Notes under the pieces: model-generated
What the model saw: the letters and a program-made list of their open reading frames with translations, nothing else
Told to the model about the DNA's origin: nothing
Database searches by the model: none
Program-made: the position numbers and the translations under genes
Part shown: one piece after another, positions 53,125-61,181 of the stretch
Position numbering within the stretch: the first letter of the stretch is position 1
How the letters are laid out: each line of letters opens with the position of its first letter
From: Oscillospiraceae bacterium
GTDB lineage: Bacteria; Bacillota; Clostridia; Oscillospirales; CAG-382
Reading direction: 5' to 3'
DNA: 64,000 bases
Assembly: GCA_015064895.1 (NCBI GenBank)
Contig: SVRI01000004.1
Location: 1-64,000, forward strand

Positions 53125-54060
53125 ATGTCAGAAAAAATCGCAACAAGAGACGGTTACGGCAAGGCTCTTGCTGAACTCAGTGAAAAATATGATTTTGTAG
53201 TTCTTGATGCTGACCTTGCGGCGGCTACAAAGACAGGTGTATTTAAAAAGGCATGTCCCTCAAAGTTCTTTGACTGCGGTATCGCAGAAGGTAACATGAT
53301 GGGCGTTGCGGCAGGTATTGCTTCAACAGGAAAGACTGTATTTGCATCTTCTTTTGCAATGTTTGCAGCCGGCCGTGCTTTTGAACAGGTAAGAAATATA
53401 ATCGGCTATCCTCACCTTAATGTTAAAATCGGTGCAACTCATGCAGGTATAACTGTTGGTGAAGACGGTGCAACACATCAGTGTAATGAAGATATTGCAC
53501 TTATGAGAACTATTCCCGGTATGGTTATCCTCAATCCCGCAGATGCAGTTGAAGCAAAGGCTTGCGTCGAAGCTGCTCTTAACCATGAAGGTCCCGTATA
53601 TCTCAGATTCGGCAGACTTGCTGTTCCCGTAATCTACGAAGAAGGACATAAGGTTGAAATAGGCAAGGGAAGTATTATCGAGGAAGGTACAGACGTTACA
53701 ATTATTGCAACCGGTCTTATGGTTTCAATTGCTCTTGAAGCAAATGAAATTTTAAAGTCTGAGGGCATTTCTGCAAGAATTGTAAATATGCCTTGCATCA
53801 AGCCTATTGATACTGAACTTATTAAAGAATCTGCTGAAAAGACAGGCGTTATCGTTACTTGTGAGGAACATAACATCATCGGCGGTCTTGGAAGTGCAGT
53901 TGCAGAAGTTGTCTGTGAATCCAAGCCTGTTCCCGTTGTTAGAGTCGGTGTAAACGATACTTACGGTAAATCCGGTAAGGCACAGGATCTTATTCCTGTA
54001 TTCGGTCTTGATGCACAGTCGGTTGTAAACCGTGTTAAAGAAGCTATTAAATTAAAGTAA
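53125..54060 (+). CDS. Transketolase, C-terminal half subunit
   Basis: A 311-residue second half of the split transketolase: pyrimidine-binding domain (DADLAAATKTGVF, DCGIAEGNMMGVAAGIAS, SFAMFAAGRAFEQVRN) and C-terminal domain (IVTCEEHNIIGGLGSAVAEV). It completes the TPP site with the upstream protein. AAGGAGGTAAGAGTT precedes ATG 53125. ackA follows after 20 bases, placing sugar-phosphate and acetate steps in one operon. Confidence 0.94.
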   Translation: MSEKIATRDGYGKALAELSEKYDFVVLDADLAAATKTGVFKKACPSKFFDCGIAEGNMMGVAAGIASTGKTVFASSFAMFAAGRAFEQVRNIIGYPHLNVKIGATHAGITVGEDGATHQCNEDIALMRTIPGMVILNPADAVEAKACVEAALNHEGPVYLRFGRLAVPVIYEEGHKVEIGKGSIIEEGTDVTIIATGLMVSIALEANEILKSEGISARIVNMPCIKPIDTELIKESAEKTGVIVTCEEHNIIGGLGSAVAEVVCESKPVPVVRVGVNDTYGKSGKAQDLIPVFGLDAQSVVNRVKEAIKLK

Positions 54061-54080
54061 TAAATAAAGGAGAAAAGACA

Positions 54081-55289
54081 ATGAAGGTATTAGTTATCAA
54101 TGCAGGCAGCTCGTCCATCAAGTATCAGCTTATTGATATGACAAACGAAGCTCTCCTTGCAAAAGGTCAGTGCGACAGAATTGGCATCGACGGAGGTAAC
54201 TTCAAGCAGAAGAACGCTGACGGTACAGAATATAAGGTAGAGGTTGATATTCCCGATCATGCGGCAGGTATTAAGCTTGTTGTAGATGCTCTTACAGATA
54301 AGGACCACGGTGTAATTGATTCTATGTCTGAAATCGGTGCAGTTGGTCACAGAGTAGTTCACGGCGGAGAAAAGTTCTCGGGTTCCGTTGTTATCACAGA
54401 AGACGTAATTGAAGCTGTTAAGGAATGTTCCGTTCTCAGTCCTCTCCATAACCCCGCAAACCTCACTGGCATCAGAGCTTGTCAGGAAATCATGGGTATG
54501 GATGTTCCTCAGGTAGGTGTATTCGATACATCCTTCCATCAGACAATGCCTGATTTTGCATATATGTATGCTATTCCTTATGAATACTACGAAAAGTATA
54601 AGCTTAGAAGATACGGCTTCCACGGTACTTCCCACAGATATGTAACAGCTCGTGCTGCTGCTATGCTCGGCAAGAAGCCCGAAGAAATCAATATCGTAAC
54701 ATGCCACCTCGGTAACGGTTCTTCTATCGCTGCTGTCAAGGGCGGTAAGTGCTTCGATACAACAATGGGTGTTACACCTCTTGAAGGTCTCATGATGGGT
54801 ACACGTTGCGGAAATATTGACCCTGCAATCATTCCTTTCCTTATGGAAAAAGAAGGTATGACTGCTAAGGATATCGATACAATGATGAATAAAAAGTCGG
54901 GTATTCTCGGTGTTACCGGCGGCGTTACAAGTGATAACAGAGATATCGAAGAAGGCGCAAGAAACGGTAATGAAAGATATAAGCTCATTGAGAGCATGCT
55001 TTGCCATCAGATCACAAAGTTTGTAGGCGGATATGCTGCAGCAATGGGCGGAGTTGACGCAATCGTATTCACAGGCGGTATTGGTGAAAATAATCCTCAG
55101 TACAGATCAAGAGTTGGCGGAAATCTTAAGTTTATGGGCGTTGAAATCGATGAAGAAGTTAACGCTAAGGCTAAGAGAACAAGCGATGAAAATGATATTT
55201 CCACAGCTGATGCTAAGGTTAAGGTGCTTGTAATTCCTACAAATGAAGAACTTATGATTGCAAGAGACACATACGAACTTGTAAAGTAA
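54081..55289 (+). CDS. ackA: Acetate kinase
   Basis: A 402-residue ASKHA-fold kinase that makes ATP and acetate from acetyl phosphate. Motifs: VLVINAGSSSIKYQLID at the start, GHRVVHGGEKFS, DTSFHQTMP, HLGNGSSIAAV, GVTPLEGLMMGTRCGNIDPAI and TGGIGENNPQYR. No pta gene is nearby; acetyl phosphate may come from a phosphotransacetylase elsewhere. AAGGAG precedes ATG 54081, and a strong terminator follows. Confidence 0.97.
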   Translation: MKVLVINAGSSSIKYQLIDMTNEALLAKGQCDRIGIDGGNFKQKNADGTEYKVEVDIPDHAAGIKLVVDALTDKDHGVIDSMSEIGAVGHRVVHGGEKFSGSVVITEDVIEAVKECSVLSPLHNPANLTGIRACQEIMGMDVPQVGVFDTSFHQTMPDFAYMYAIPYEYYEKYKLRRYGFHGTSHRYVTARAAAMLGKKPEEINIVTCHLGNGSSIAAVKGGKCFDTTMGVTPLEGLMMGTRCGNIDPAIIPFLMEKEGMTAKDIDTMMNKKSGILGVTGGVTSDNRDIEEGARNGNERYKLIESMLCHQITKFVGGYAAAMGGVDAIVFTGGIGENNPQYRSRVGGNLKFMGVEIDEEVNAKAKRTSDENDISTADAKVKVLVIPTNEELMIARDTYELVK

Positions 55290-55298
55290 GATAAAGTC

Positions 55299-55337
55299 AA
55301 AACACATGGAGAGTTTCTTGCTTTCCATGTGTTTTTT
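55299..55337 (+). terminator. Terminator after ackA
   Basis: AAAACACATGGA (55299-55310) pairs perfectly with TCCATGTGTTTT (55324-55335), 12 bp with a 13-base loop, and ends in a T-run. Confidence 0.88.
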
Positions 55338-55349
55338 ATAGGAGTATAT

Positions 55350-55646
55350 ATGAATATTGTAGTGCTGTCAATAAATATTATTGTATTTGTTTTATTCGGT
55401 ATTGATAAATTTGCTTCCAAACAAAAGGGGAGAAGAATACCGGAAGCAGTTCTTCTTGTATTATCCTTTTTTTTCGGTGCGAACGGTGCAGCTTTGGGCA
55501 TGATTTTGTTCAATCACAAAAGCAATAAGATGCTTTTCAGAATACTTGTGCCCTTGTTTGTAATTGTAAATTACATATTGTTTATAGATTCTTTTAATGT
55601 TATTGAAAACTTTTTATCTGCTATCGTTGGGATTTTTTCAAAATAA
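55350..55646 (+). CDS. DUF1294 family small membrane protein
   Basis: A 98-residue protein with three hydrophobic spans. The FGIDKFASKQKGRRIPEAVLLVLSFFFGANGAALGMILFNHKS segment is the DUF1294 core; the DK-x-AS motif is typical. Function is unknown in the family. TAGGAG lies 5 bases before ATG 55350; the longer in-frame start at 55329 would lie inside the ackA terminator. It starts 13 bases after that terminator, so it depends on read-through or an unseen promoter. Confidence 0.85.
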   Translation: MNIVVLSINIIVFVLFGIDKFASKQKGRRIPEAVLLVLSFFFGANGAALGMILFNHKSNKMLFRILVPLFVIVNYILFIDSFNVIENFLSAIVGIFSK

Positions 55647-55689
55647 CAAAAAATTAACAATTTTTATGTAACAATTTGGAACATTACTA

Positions 55690-55718
55690 TTGAAAAAAAT
55701 TTAACAATGATATATAAT
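55690..55718 (+). promoter_or_regulatory. Promoter of the Na+ decarboxylase operon
   Basis: TTGAAA (55690-55695), 17 bases, TATAAT (55713-55718). About 60 bases of leader separate the predicted start from ATG 55791; it includes GGGGCGGAAGTTGGG but no recognised riboswitch. Confidence 0.78.
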
Positions 55719-55790
55719 TAATTCATAATGGGGCGGAAGTTGGGAAACTTTCGGTTTTACCATTTTGAATATCTATATGGAGGTAACGAT

Positions 55791-57278
55791 ATGGATTTAC
55801 AGAAGAGAAGCGAAAGCCTCGTCAAAGCAAAAAAATCCCTTGTTGACAAGACTGTTGCTGACAAACTCCATAAGGCAGGAAAATTTACCGCTTATGACCT
55901 TGTAGCACAGCTTTTTGATGACGGAACATTTGTTGAGACAAATGCTTATGTCAAGGCTTATGCTAATGAAATTTCAACAGCTGATACCGCTGAATATGAA
56001 GGCGTTGTTTGCGGTTACGGTGCTGTTGACGGAAGACTCACATTTGTTTATGCACAGAATGCCGCAAGACTTAACGGTGCGTTTTCCAAGGCTGCTGCAG
56101 AAAAGATTGCAGCACTCTATGATATGGCAAAGAAAAACGGTGCACCTGTGGTATCTGTTTTTGATTCAAACGGTGCAAAAGTTGAAGAAGGAATCGATGT
56201 ACTTGCCGGTTACGGTAAGGTTATGAAGAAGGCCTGTGCCCTGAAGGGAAAGGTTCCTCAGATAGCAGTTATCGTCGGTAACTGTGCAGGCGCTGCTGCT
56301 ACTGTTGCGGCTTTGGCAGATGTTACGGTAATGGCAGAAGGTGCTTCTTATTCAGTAACTCCTGCAAGTGTTCTCGAATCGAACGGTGCCTCCGAAAATG
56401 TTGCTAGCGCTGAATATGCTTCTTCTAAAGGTATGGTTTCCTTGACAGCAACGACAACTGCTGAAGCATTTGCTTCTGTTAAGGAAGTTCTTTCTTTCCT
56501 TCCTTCCAATAAGCTCGATACAAATGTTTATACAGGTGTTGAAGACAATCCCAACCGTGCTACACCTGAGGTTGCTTCTGTTGTAGCAGGTGCATCTTAT
56601 GATATGCATGCGGTAATTTCTGCAATTGCAGACGGTGCAAAGTTCCTTGAACTCGGTGCCGGTAAAGGCAAGGCTATTGTAACAGGTTTCGCAACTGTTA
56701 ACGGTATTGTTGTTGGTGTTGTGGCAAATAACCCTGCGGCCAAGGATGCAAAACTTTGTGCCGGTTGTATGAAGAAGGCAGCCGACTTTATCGGTCTTTG
56801 CGATACTTTCGGTATTTCTGTTCTTACTCTTGTAGATACAAACGGCTTCTGTGCAGAATGTGAAGCAAAGGGCAAGGATTTTGTCTCGGCTTCTGCACTT
56901 CTTGCAGAAAGTTATTGTAAGGCATCGGTTCCCATGGTTACGGTTAATGTAGGTGAGGCTTACGGCTCTGCATTTACACTTATGGGTTCAAAAGAACTTG
57001 GTGCTGATATGGTTATCGCACTTGATTCTGCAAAGATTGGTGTTCTTAAGCCCGGTGCCGGCGTAGCTATGATGTGGTCTGAAAAGATGGCAGGTGCCAA
57101 GGCTCCCATTGAAAAGAGAAAAGCTCTCGAAGAAGAATGGGAACTTCTTATGTCTACACCTATTCTCGCTGCTGAAGCTGGTCAGGTTGATGATATTATT
57201 CCTGCAGAAGATCTCAGAATTAAGATTGCATCTGCTCTTGAAATGCTCTCTATGAAGAGAGAATTTGCATCCCTTTAA
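55791..57278 (+). CDS. Divergent acyl-CoA carboxyltransferase-family subunit
   Basis: A 495-residue protein with the double crotonase fold of MmdA/12S/AccD-type carboxyltransferases: GTFVETNAYV, YEGVVCGYGAVDGRLTFVYAQNAARLNGAFSKAAAEKI, and VVANNPAAKDAKLCAGCMKKAADFIGLCDTFGISVLTLVDTNGF. The motifs forming the two oxyanion holes differ: the usual NDSGGARIQEG reads FDSNGAKVEEG, and the usual VPGFLPG reads TNGFCAECEAKG. The acyl-CoA specificity is therefore uncertain and the protein may be partly structural. GGAGG precedes ATG 55791. It opens an operon with gamma, biotin carrier, beta and OadA-type subunits. Confidence 0.8.
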   Translation: MDLQKRSESLVKAKKSLVDKTVADKLHKAGKFTAYDLVAQLFDDGTFVETNAYVKAYANEISTADTAEYEGVVCGYGAVDGRLTFVYAQNAARLNGAFSKAAAEKIAALYDMAKKNGAPVVSVFDSNGAKVEEGIDVLAGYGKVMKKACALKGKVPQIAVIVGNCAGAAATVAALADVTVMAEGASYSVTPASVLESNGASENVASAEYASSKGMVSLTATTTAEAFASVKEVLSFLPSNKLDTNVYTGVEDNPNRATPEVASVVAGASYDMHAVISAIADGAKFLELGAGKGKAIVTGFATVNGIVVGVVANNPAAKDAKLCAGCMKKAADFIGLCDTFGISVLTLVDTNGFCAECEAKGKDFVSASALLAESYCKASVPMVTVNVGEAYGSAFTLMGSKELGADMVIALDSAKIGVLKPGAGVAMMWSEKMAGAKAPIEKRKALEEEWELLMSTPILAAEAGQVDDIIPAEDLRIKIASALEMLSMKREFASL

Positions 57279-57296
57279 TGAATAGGTGGTGTAATT

Positions 57297-57647
57297 ATGA
57301 GTCAAATGCTGTATATGACTGATGAAGCTGTTGCTTCCGGACACGGTCTTCCTTTTTCACTCTTTGGCTTTGCAACTGTATTTTTTGTTCTTGCTCTGAT
57401 AATGTTTGTCATCATAATATTCGGTAAGATTTTTGGTACAGCTGCTGAAAATAAGCCTTCAAAAAAGGCTCCCGCTCCAAAGAAAGAAGTGAAGGTTGAG
57501 ACAGTTCCTATAGCTCAGACTGTTGAATCTATACCTGTAAGTAATGACGCGGCCATTGTTGCTGCAATTACAGCGGCGATTTCCGCTTATAGGAGTTCAA
57601 CAGGCGAGGGCAGCTTCAGAGTAGTTTCGTTTAAGAAGAGAAAGTAA
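57297..57647 (+). CDS. OadG-like gamma subunit of Na+-translocating decarboxylase
   Basis: A 116-residue protein with one membrane span (~20-47; FGFATVFFVLALIMFVIIIFGKI) and a basic, Pro/Lys-rich cytoplasmic tail. This matches OadG/MmdD gamma subunits, which hold the alpha, biotin and beta parts together. The tail has a conserved AAIVAAITAAISAYRSS helix and ends in FKKRK. TAGGTGGTG precedes ATG 57297. It lies in its usual place between the carboxyltransferase and biotin-carrier genes. Confidence 0.85.
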   Translation: MSQMLYMTDEAVASGHGLPFSLFGFATVFFVLALIMFVIIIFGKIFGTAAENKPSKKAPAPKKEVKVETVPIAQTVESIPVSNDAAIVAAITAAISAYRSSTGEGSFRVVSFKKRK

Positions 57648-57682
57648 TAAAACATCTTTTATTTAAAAAGGAGAAAATAATT

Positions 57683-58087
57683 ATGGCTAAGCAATATAGT
57701 GTTACAGTAAACGGCGTTGTATATGACGTTGTTGTAGAAGAAGTTGGCGCAGTAGCCTCTGCACCCGTTGTAGCAGCTGCTCCCGTTGCAGCACCTGTGG
57801 CTGCACCTGTTGCGGCTCCCGCAGCTCCCGCTGCAGCTCCTGCACCTGCGGCAGCTCCCGCAGCACCCGGTGCCGGCGAACCCGTAAATGCACCTCTTAA
57901 CGGTACCGTTCTTAAGATCAATGTTGAAAACGGTGCTTCTGTTAAGGCCGGTGACGTGCTCTGCGTACTTGAAGCTATGAAGATGGAAAATGATATCGTA
58001 GCTCCCAGAGACGGTAAGATTACTTCTGTTGTTGCTCAGAAGGGTGCTTCTGTTAACTCAGGCGACGTTCTCTTTACTCTCGCATAA
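57683..58087 (+). CDS. Biotin carrier protein of Na+-translocating decarboxylase
   Basis: A 134-residue biotinyl carrier. A short N-terminal beta segment (KQYSVTVNGVVYDVVVEE) is followed by an Ala/Pro-rich flexible arm (~25-65) and a biotinyl domain with the acceptor Lys100 in LEAMKMEND. The swinging arm carries carboxyl groups from the carboxyltransferase to the beta pump. The low-complexity linker, repeated PVAAP units, is likely variable between strains. AAAGGAG precedes ATG 57683. Confidence 0.95.
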   Translation: MAKQYSVTVNGVVYDVVVEEVGAVASAPVVAAAPVAAPVAAPVAAPAAPAAAPAPAAAPAAPGAGEPVNAPLNGTVLKINVENGASVKAGDVLCVLEAMKMENDIVAPRDGKITSVVAQKGASVNSGDVLFTLA

Positions 58088-58115
58088 GTTATACTAATTT
58101 CAGAGGTGCATACAA

Positions 58116-59342
58116 ATGTTAGATAATTTAACTTTGTTATGGGAGACTACCGGTATTTATAAGCTGTTTTACCACGAGGTAAATGGCATCATGCAGTTCA
58201 ATACCGACTTCTTTAAGACTCTCATAATGATTGCTATTGCAGGCATACTTATTTACCTTGCAATAGGTAAGGGGTTTGAACCTTTGCTTTTGCTTCCTAT
58301 TGCTTTTGGTATGCTTCTTGCAAATCTTCCCGGAATCGGGCTTTTCCATAAAGAGTTTTTTATAGACCCCGCCAATCCGTCTGCACCAATCAACTGGGCA
58401 GAGATCGGTAATCACGGTGGTCTTATGGACTACTTATACCTAGGTGTAAAACTGGGAATATATCCTTCACTGATATTCCTCGCAATCGGTGCGATGACCG
58501 ATTTTACGCCCCTTATCGCTAGACCCACAAGTCTGCTTCTCGGTGCAGGTGCTCAGTTTGGTGTTTTTGCAGCTTTTATGGGTGCTCTTGCTCTCGGTTT
58601 TACTCCACAGGAAGCGGCTTCTATCGGTATCATAGGTGGTGCCGACGGTCCTACTGCTATTCTTGTTACTAAGTCAATGGCACCCAGACTTTTGCCGGCT
58701 ATTGCTGTTGCAGCATATTCATACATGGCACTGATACCAATTATTCAGCCTCCTATTATGAAGCTTTGTACAACAAAGAAGGAAAGACTGATAAAGATGG
58801 ATATGTCTACTTTAAGACCTGTTTCTAAGGTTGAAAAGATTGTATTTCCCGTACTTGTAACAGCTGTTGTTGCTCTTATTATTCCGGATGCAGCACCGCT
58901 TGTAGGCTTCCTTATGCTCGGTAATCTCTTTAATGTCTGCGGTGTTACTGACAGACTTTCAAAGACTGCTCAGAATGAACTTTGTAATATTGTTACAATT
59001 TTCCTCGGTGTTTCGGTAGGTATTACAGCTGACGCTGCAAGTTTCCTTCATCCTGACACTATCAAGATTATTTGTCTTGGTCTTTGTGCTTTTGCATTTG
59101 CTACATTCGGTGGTCTTATTTGCGGTAAAATTATGTGCTTCGTTACACGTGGTAAGGTTAATCCGCTTATAGGTTCTGCGGGTGTTTCTGCCGTTCCTAT
59201 GGCTGCTCGAGTTGCGCAAACAGTCGGACAGAAAGAGAATCCCTCTAACTTCCTGCTCATGCACGCAATGGGTCCCAATGTTGCGGGGGTAATCGGTTCT
59301 GCAGTAGCAGCCGGTGTATTCCTTGCAATGATTTCTCACTAA
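58116..59342 (+). CDS. oadB: Na+-translocating decarboxylase beta subunit
   Basis: A 408-residue integral membrane protein that removes CO2 from carboxybiotin and exports Na+. The key motif GIIGGADGPTAILVTKSMAP (essential Asp in GADGPT) is intact, as are the N-terminal LPIAFGMLLANLPG and the C-terminal NPLIGSAGVSAVPMAARVAQ...MGPNVAGVIGSAVAAG. About ten membrane segments are expected. CAGAGGTG precedes ATG 58116. The symbol follows the oxaloacetate decarboxylase name; mmdB or gcdB are equivalent. Confidence 0.95.
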   Translation: MLDNLTLLWETTGIYKLFYHEVNGIMQFNTDFFKTLIMIAIAGILIYLAIGKGFEPLLLLPIAFGMLLANLPGIGLFHKEFFIDPANPSAPINWAEIGNHGGLMDYLYLGVKLGIYPSLIFLAIGAMTDFTPLIARPTSLLLGAGAQFGVFAAFMGALALGFTPQEAASIGIIGGADGPTAILVTKSMAPRLLPAIAVAAYSYMALIPIIQPPIMKLCTTKKERLIKMDMSTLRPVSKVEKIVFPVLVTAVVALIIPDAAPLVGFLMLGNLFNVCGVTDRLSKTAQNELCNIVTIFLGVSVGITADAASFLHPDTIKIICLGLCAFAFATFGGLICGKIMCFVTRGKVNPLIGSAGVSAVPMAARVAQTVGQKENPSNFLLMHAMGPNVAGVIGSAVAAGVFLAMISH

Positions 59343-59376
59343 TCATTTCTGTTTCATTTAAGAAAGGAAATTTATA

Positions 59377-60768
59377 ATGGCAGTAAAAATTATGGAAACA
59401 GCTCTGCGTGACTCGCATCAGTCCCTTGTTGCGACACGTATGACTACAGAAGAAATGCTTCCGATTCTCGATTCACTCGATGAAATCGGTTATTATGCAA
59501 TGGAAGTATGGGGCGGTGCTACATTTGACTCCTGCCTCAGATTCCTCAATGAAGACCCCTGGCAGAGACTCAGAACCATCAGAAGCCATATAAAGAACTC
59601 CAAGCTTCAGATGCTCTTCAGAGGTCAGAACATTCTCGGTTACAGACACTACGCAGATGACGTTGTTGAATACTTTGTTCAGAAGTCTATCGCTAACGGT
59701 ATTGATATCATCAGAATTTTTGATGCTCTCAATGATGTTCGTAACCTCAAGACAGCTATCAATGCTACTAAGAAGGAAGGCGGTCACGTTCAGGCGGCTC
59801 TTTCCTATACAACAGGTGCTACATTTACAGAGGAATACTATGTAAAGTATGCTAAGCAGCTTGAAGAAATGGGCGCTGACTCTATCTGTATCAAGGATAT
59901 GGCAGGCCTTCTTAAGCCTTATACAGCTTATAGCCTTGTTAAGGCTCTTAAGGAAAATGTAAAGGTTCCGATTCAGCTCCATACCCACTATACAGCAGGT
60001 CTTGCTTCCATGACTGTCCTCAAGGCAGTTGAAGCGGGCGTTGATATCATCGATACTGCGATGTCTCCTCTTGCTATGGGTACATCCCAGCCTCCGACAG
60101 AGCCTATCGTTGCATCTCTTGCAGGTACAGAGTACGATACAGGCCTTTCTCTTGAAAAGCTTGATAAGGCTTCCAAGCAGTTTGACGCACTCAGAGAAAA
60201 GTATTTAGCTAGCGGCCTTCTTGATCCTAAGGTACTCAAGGTTGACGTTAACGCACTTCTTTACCAGGTTCCCGGCGGTATGCTTTCCAACCTCGTTTCT
60301 CAGCTTAAGAACGCAGGTAAGTCCGATAAGCTTCTCGAAGTTCTTGAAGAAGTGCCGAGAGTAAGACAGGATGTTGGTAATCCTCCTCTTGTTACTCCTT
60401 CCAGCCAGATTGTTGGTACACAGGCAGTTATGAACGTAATTGCAGGTGAAAGATATAAGATGGTTACTAAGGAATTTAAGGGTCTTGTCAGAGGTGAATA
60501 CGGTAAGACACCCGAACCCATTTCCGAAGAAATCAAGAAGAAGGTTATCGGTGACGAAAAGCAGATTACTTGCAGACCGGCTGATAACATTAAGCCTGAA
60601 CTTGAAAAGTTGAAGGCAGAGTGTGCTCAGTATGTAATGCAGGACGAAGACGTGCTCAGCTACGCACTCTTCGATCAGGTTGCAGTTAAGTTCTTTGAAG
60701 AAAGAAAGCTTACTGTAAACGGTCTTGACAAGAATACTGATATCGACAACAAGATTACTACTGTTTAA
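59377..60768 (+). CDS. oadA: Oxaloacetate decarboxylase alpha-type carboxyltransferase (5S/PycB-like, no biotin domain)
   Basis: A 463-residue TIM-barrel carboxyltransferase that swaps a carboxyl group between oxaloacetate/pyruvate and biotin. TALRDSHQSLVATRM (substrate and metal), SICIKDMAGLL (the Lys carboxylated in this family), QLHTHYTAGLA (metal His pair) and NALLYQVPGGMLSNL are present. The C-terminal biotin domain found in Klebsiella OadA is missing; the carrier is the separate gene at 57683. This makes it like the 5S subunit of propionibacterial transcarboxylase. AAAGGAAA precedes ATG 59377. It is last in the operon. Confidence 0.92.
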   Translation: MAVKIMETALRDSHQSLVATRMTTEEMLPILDSLDEIGYYAMEVWGGATFDSCLRFLNEDPWQRLRTIRSHIKNSKLQMLFRGQNILGYRHYADDVVEYFVQKSIANGIDIIRIFDALNDVRNLKTAINATKKEGGHVQAALSYTTGATFTEEYYVKYAKQLEEMGADSICIKDMAGLLKPYTAYSLVKALKENVKVPIQLHTHYTAGLASMTVLKAVEAGVDIIDTAMSPLAMGTSQPPTEPIVASLAGTEYDTGLSLEKLDKASKQFDALREKYLASGLLDPKVLKVDVNALLYQVPGGMLSNLVSQLKNAGKSDKLLEVLEEVPRVRQDVGNPPLVTPSSQIVGTQAVMNVIAGERYKMVTKEFKGLVRGEYGKTPEPISEEIKKKVIGDEKQITCRPADNIKPELEKLKAECAQYVMQDEDVLSYALFDQVAVKFFEERKLTVNGLDKNTDIDNKITTV

Positions 60769-60781
60769 TTGATAATATTAT

Positions 60782-60820
60782 GGCTGTAATTGTGAATCAA
60801 AAGGCACGATTACAGCCTTT
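60782..60820. terminator. Bidirectional hairpin between the decarboxylase operon and the YlmC-like gene
   Basis: GGCTGTAATTGTG (60782-60794) pairs with CACGATTACAGCC (60805-60817), 13 bp with one G-U pair and a 10-base loop. TTTAGTT follows on the plus strand, a modest T-run. Confidence 0.7.
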
Positions 60821-61115
60821 AGTTCTTAAATAGTCTCGAAATCAGTGACTTTTTTTCAGTGTTGTTTTCAATAGGCGGGGGCAAAATATAGTCGGCGATT
60901 ATTAAATCGTCACCTATTTTCTTTATACATTCCCAAGGTATTACAATAGTGTTTCTTTTTAATTGAAAACAACTTGATGGTAGTTCTACTACTACCGAAA
61001 TAATCTGTGCATTTTCAAGCTGGATGTTTAAATCGACGATAAATCCGAGCCTTGAACAGTCCATGCAGCTTATTACTTCCTTTTTTGAAAGTTCCTGTAA
61101 TGAACAAATTCGCAT
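60819..61115 (-). CDS. YlmC/YmxH-family (PRC-barrel-like) sporulation protein
   Basis: A 98-residue soluble protein with a small beta-barrel pattern: ICSLQELSKKEVISCMDCSRLGFIVDL and RNTIVIPWECIKKIGDDLIIADY. This matches the YlmC/YmxH family, whose members sit near sporulation or division genes in Firmicutes but have no firm function. The start AAAGGAGTG is a good ribosome site for ATG 61115. The stop lies within the shared terminator. It is divergent from hflX. Confidence 0.82.
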   Translation of the reverse strand: MRICSLQELSKKEVISCMDCSRLGFIVDLNIQLENAQIISVVVELPSSCFQLKRNTIVIPWECIKKIGDDLIIADYILPPPIENNTEKKSLISRLFKN

Positions 61116-61181
61116 AAAAACACTCCTTTGGTGTTATTTTATGCTTAACAACTATTTTTCTTTACTTTTGCGGAGGTGCAA

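Noticed and set aside
52287-54060. Transketolase broken by a frameshift
   Set aside because: Each half has its own ribosome site and start and matches the normal split form found in many Clostridia.
54090-55007. Long minus-strand reading frame (305 codons) opposite ackA
   Set aside because: ackA on the plus strand is unmistakable and full length; the antisense frame is Cys/His/Thr-rich nonsense with no ribosome site or family motif.
57702-57893. Minus-strand low-complexity frames opposite the biotin carrier linker
   Set aside because: They arise from the Ala/Pro-rich linker codons and have no start signals.
59377-60768. Truncated OadA lacking its biotin domain
   Set aside because: The biotin carrier is supplied by a separate gene in the same operon (57683-58087), a known arrangement, so this is not a truncation.
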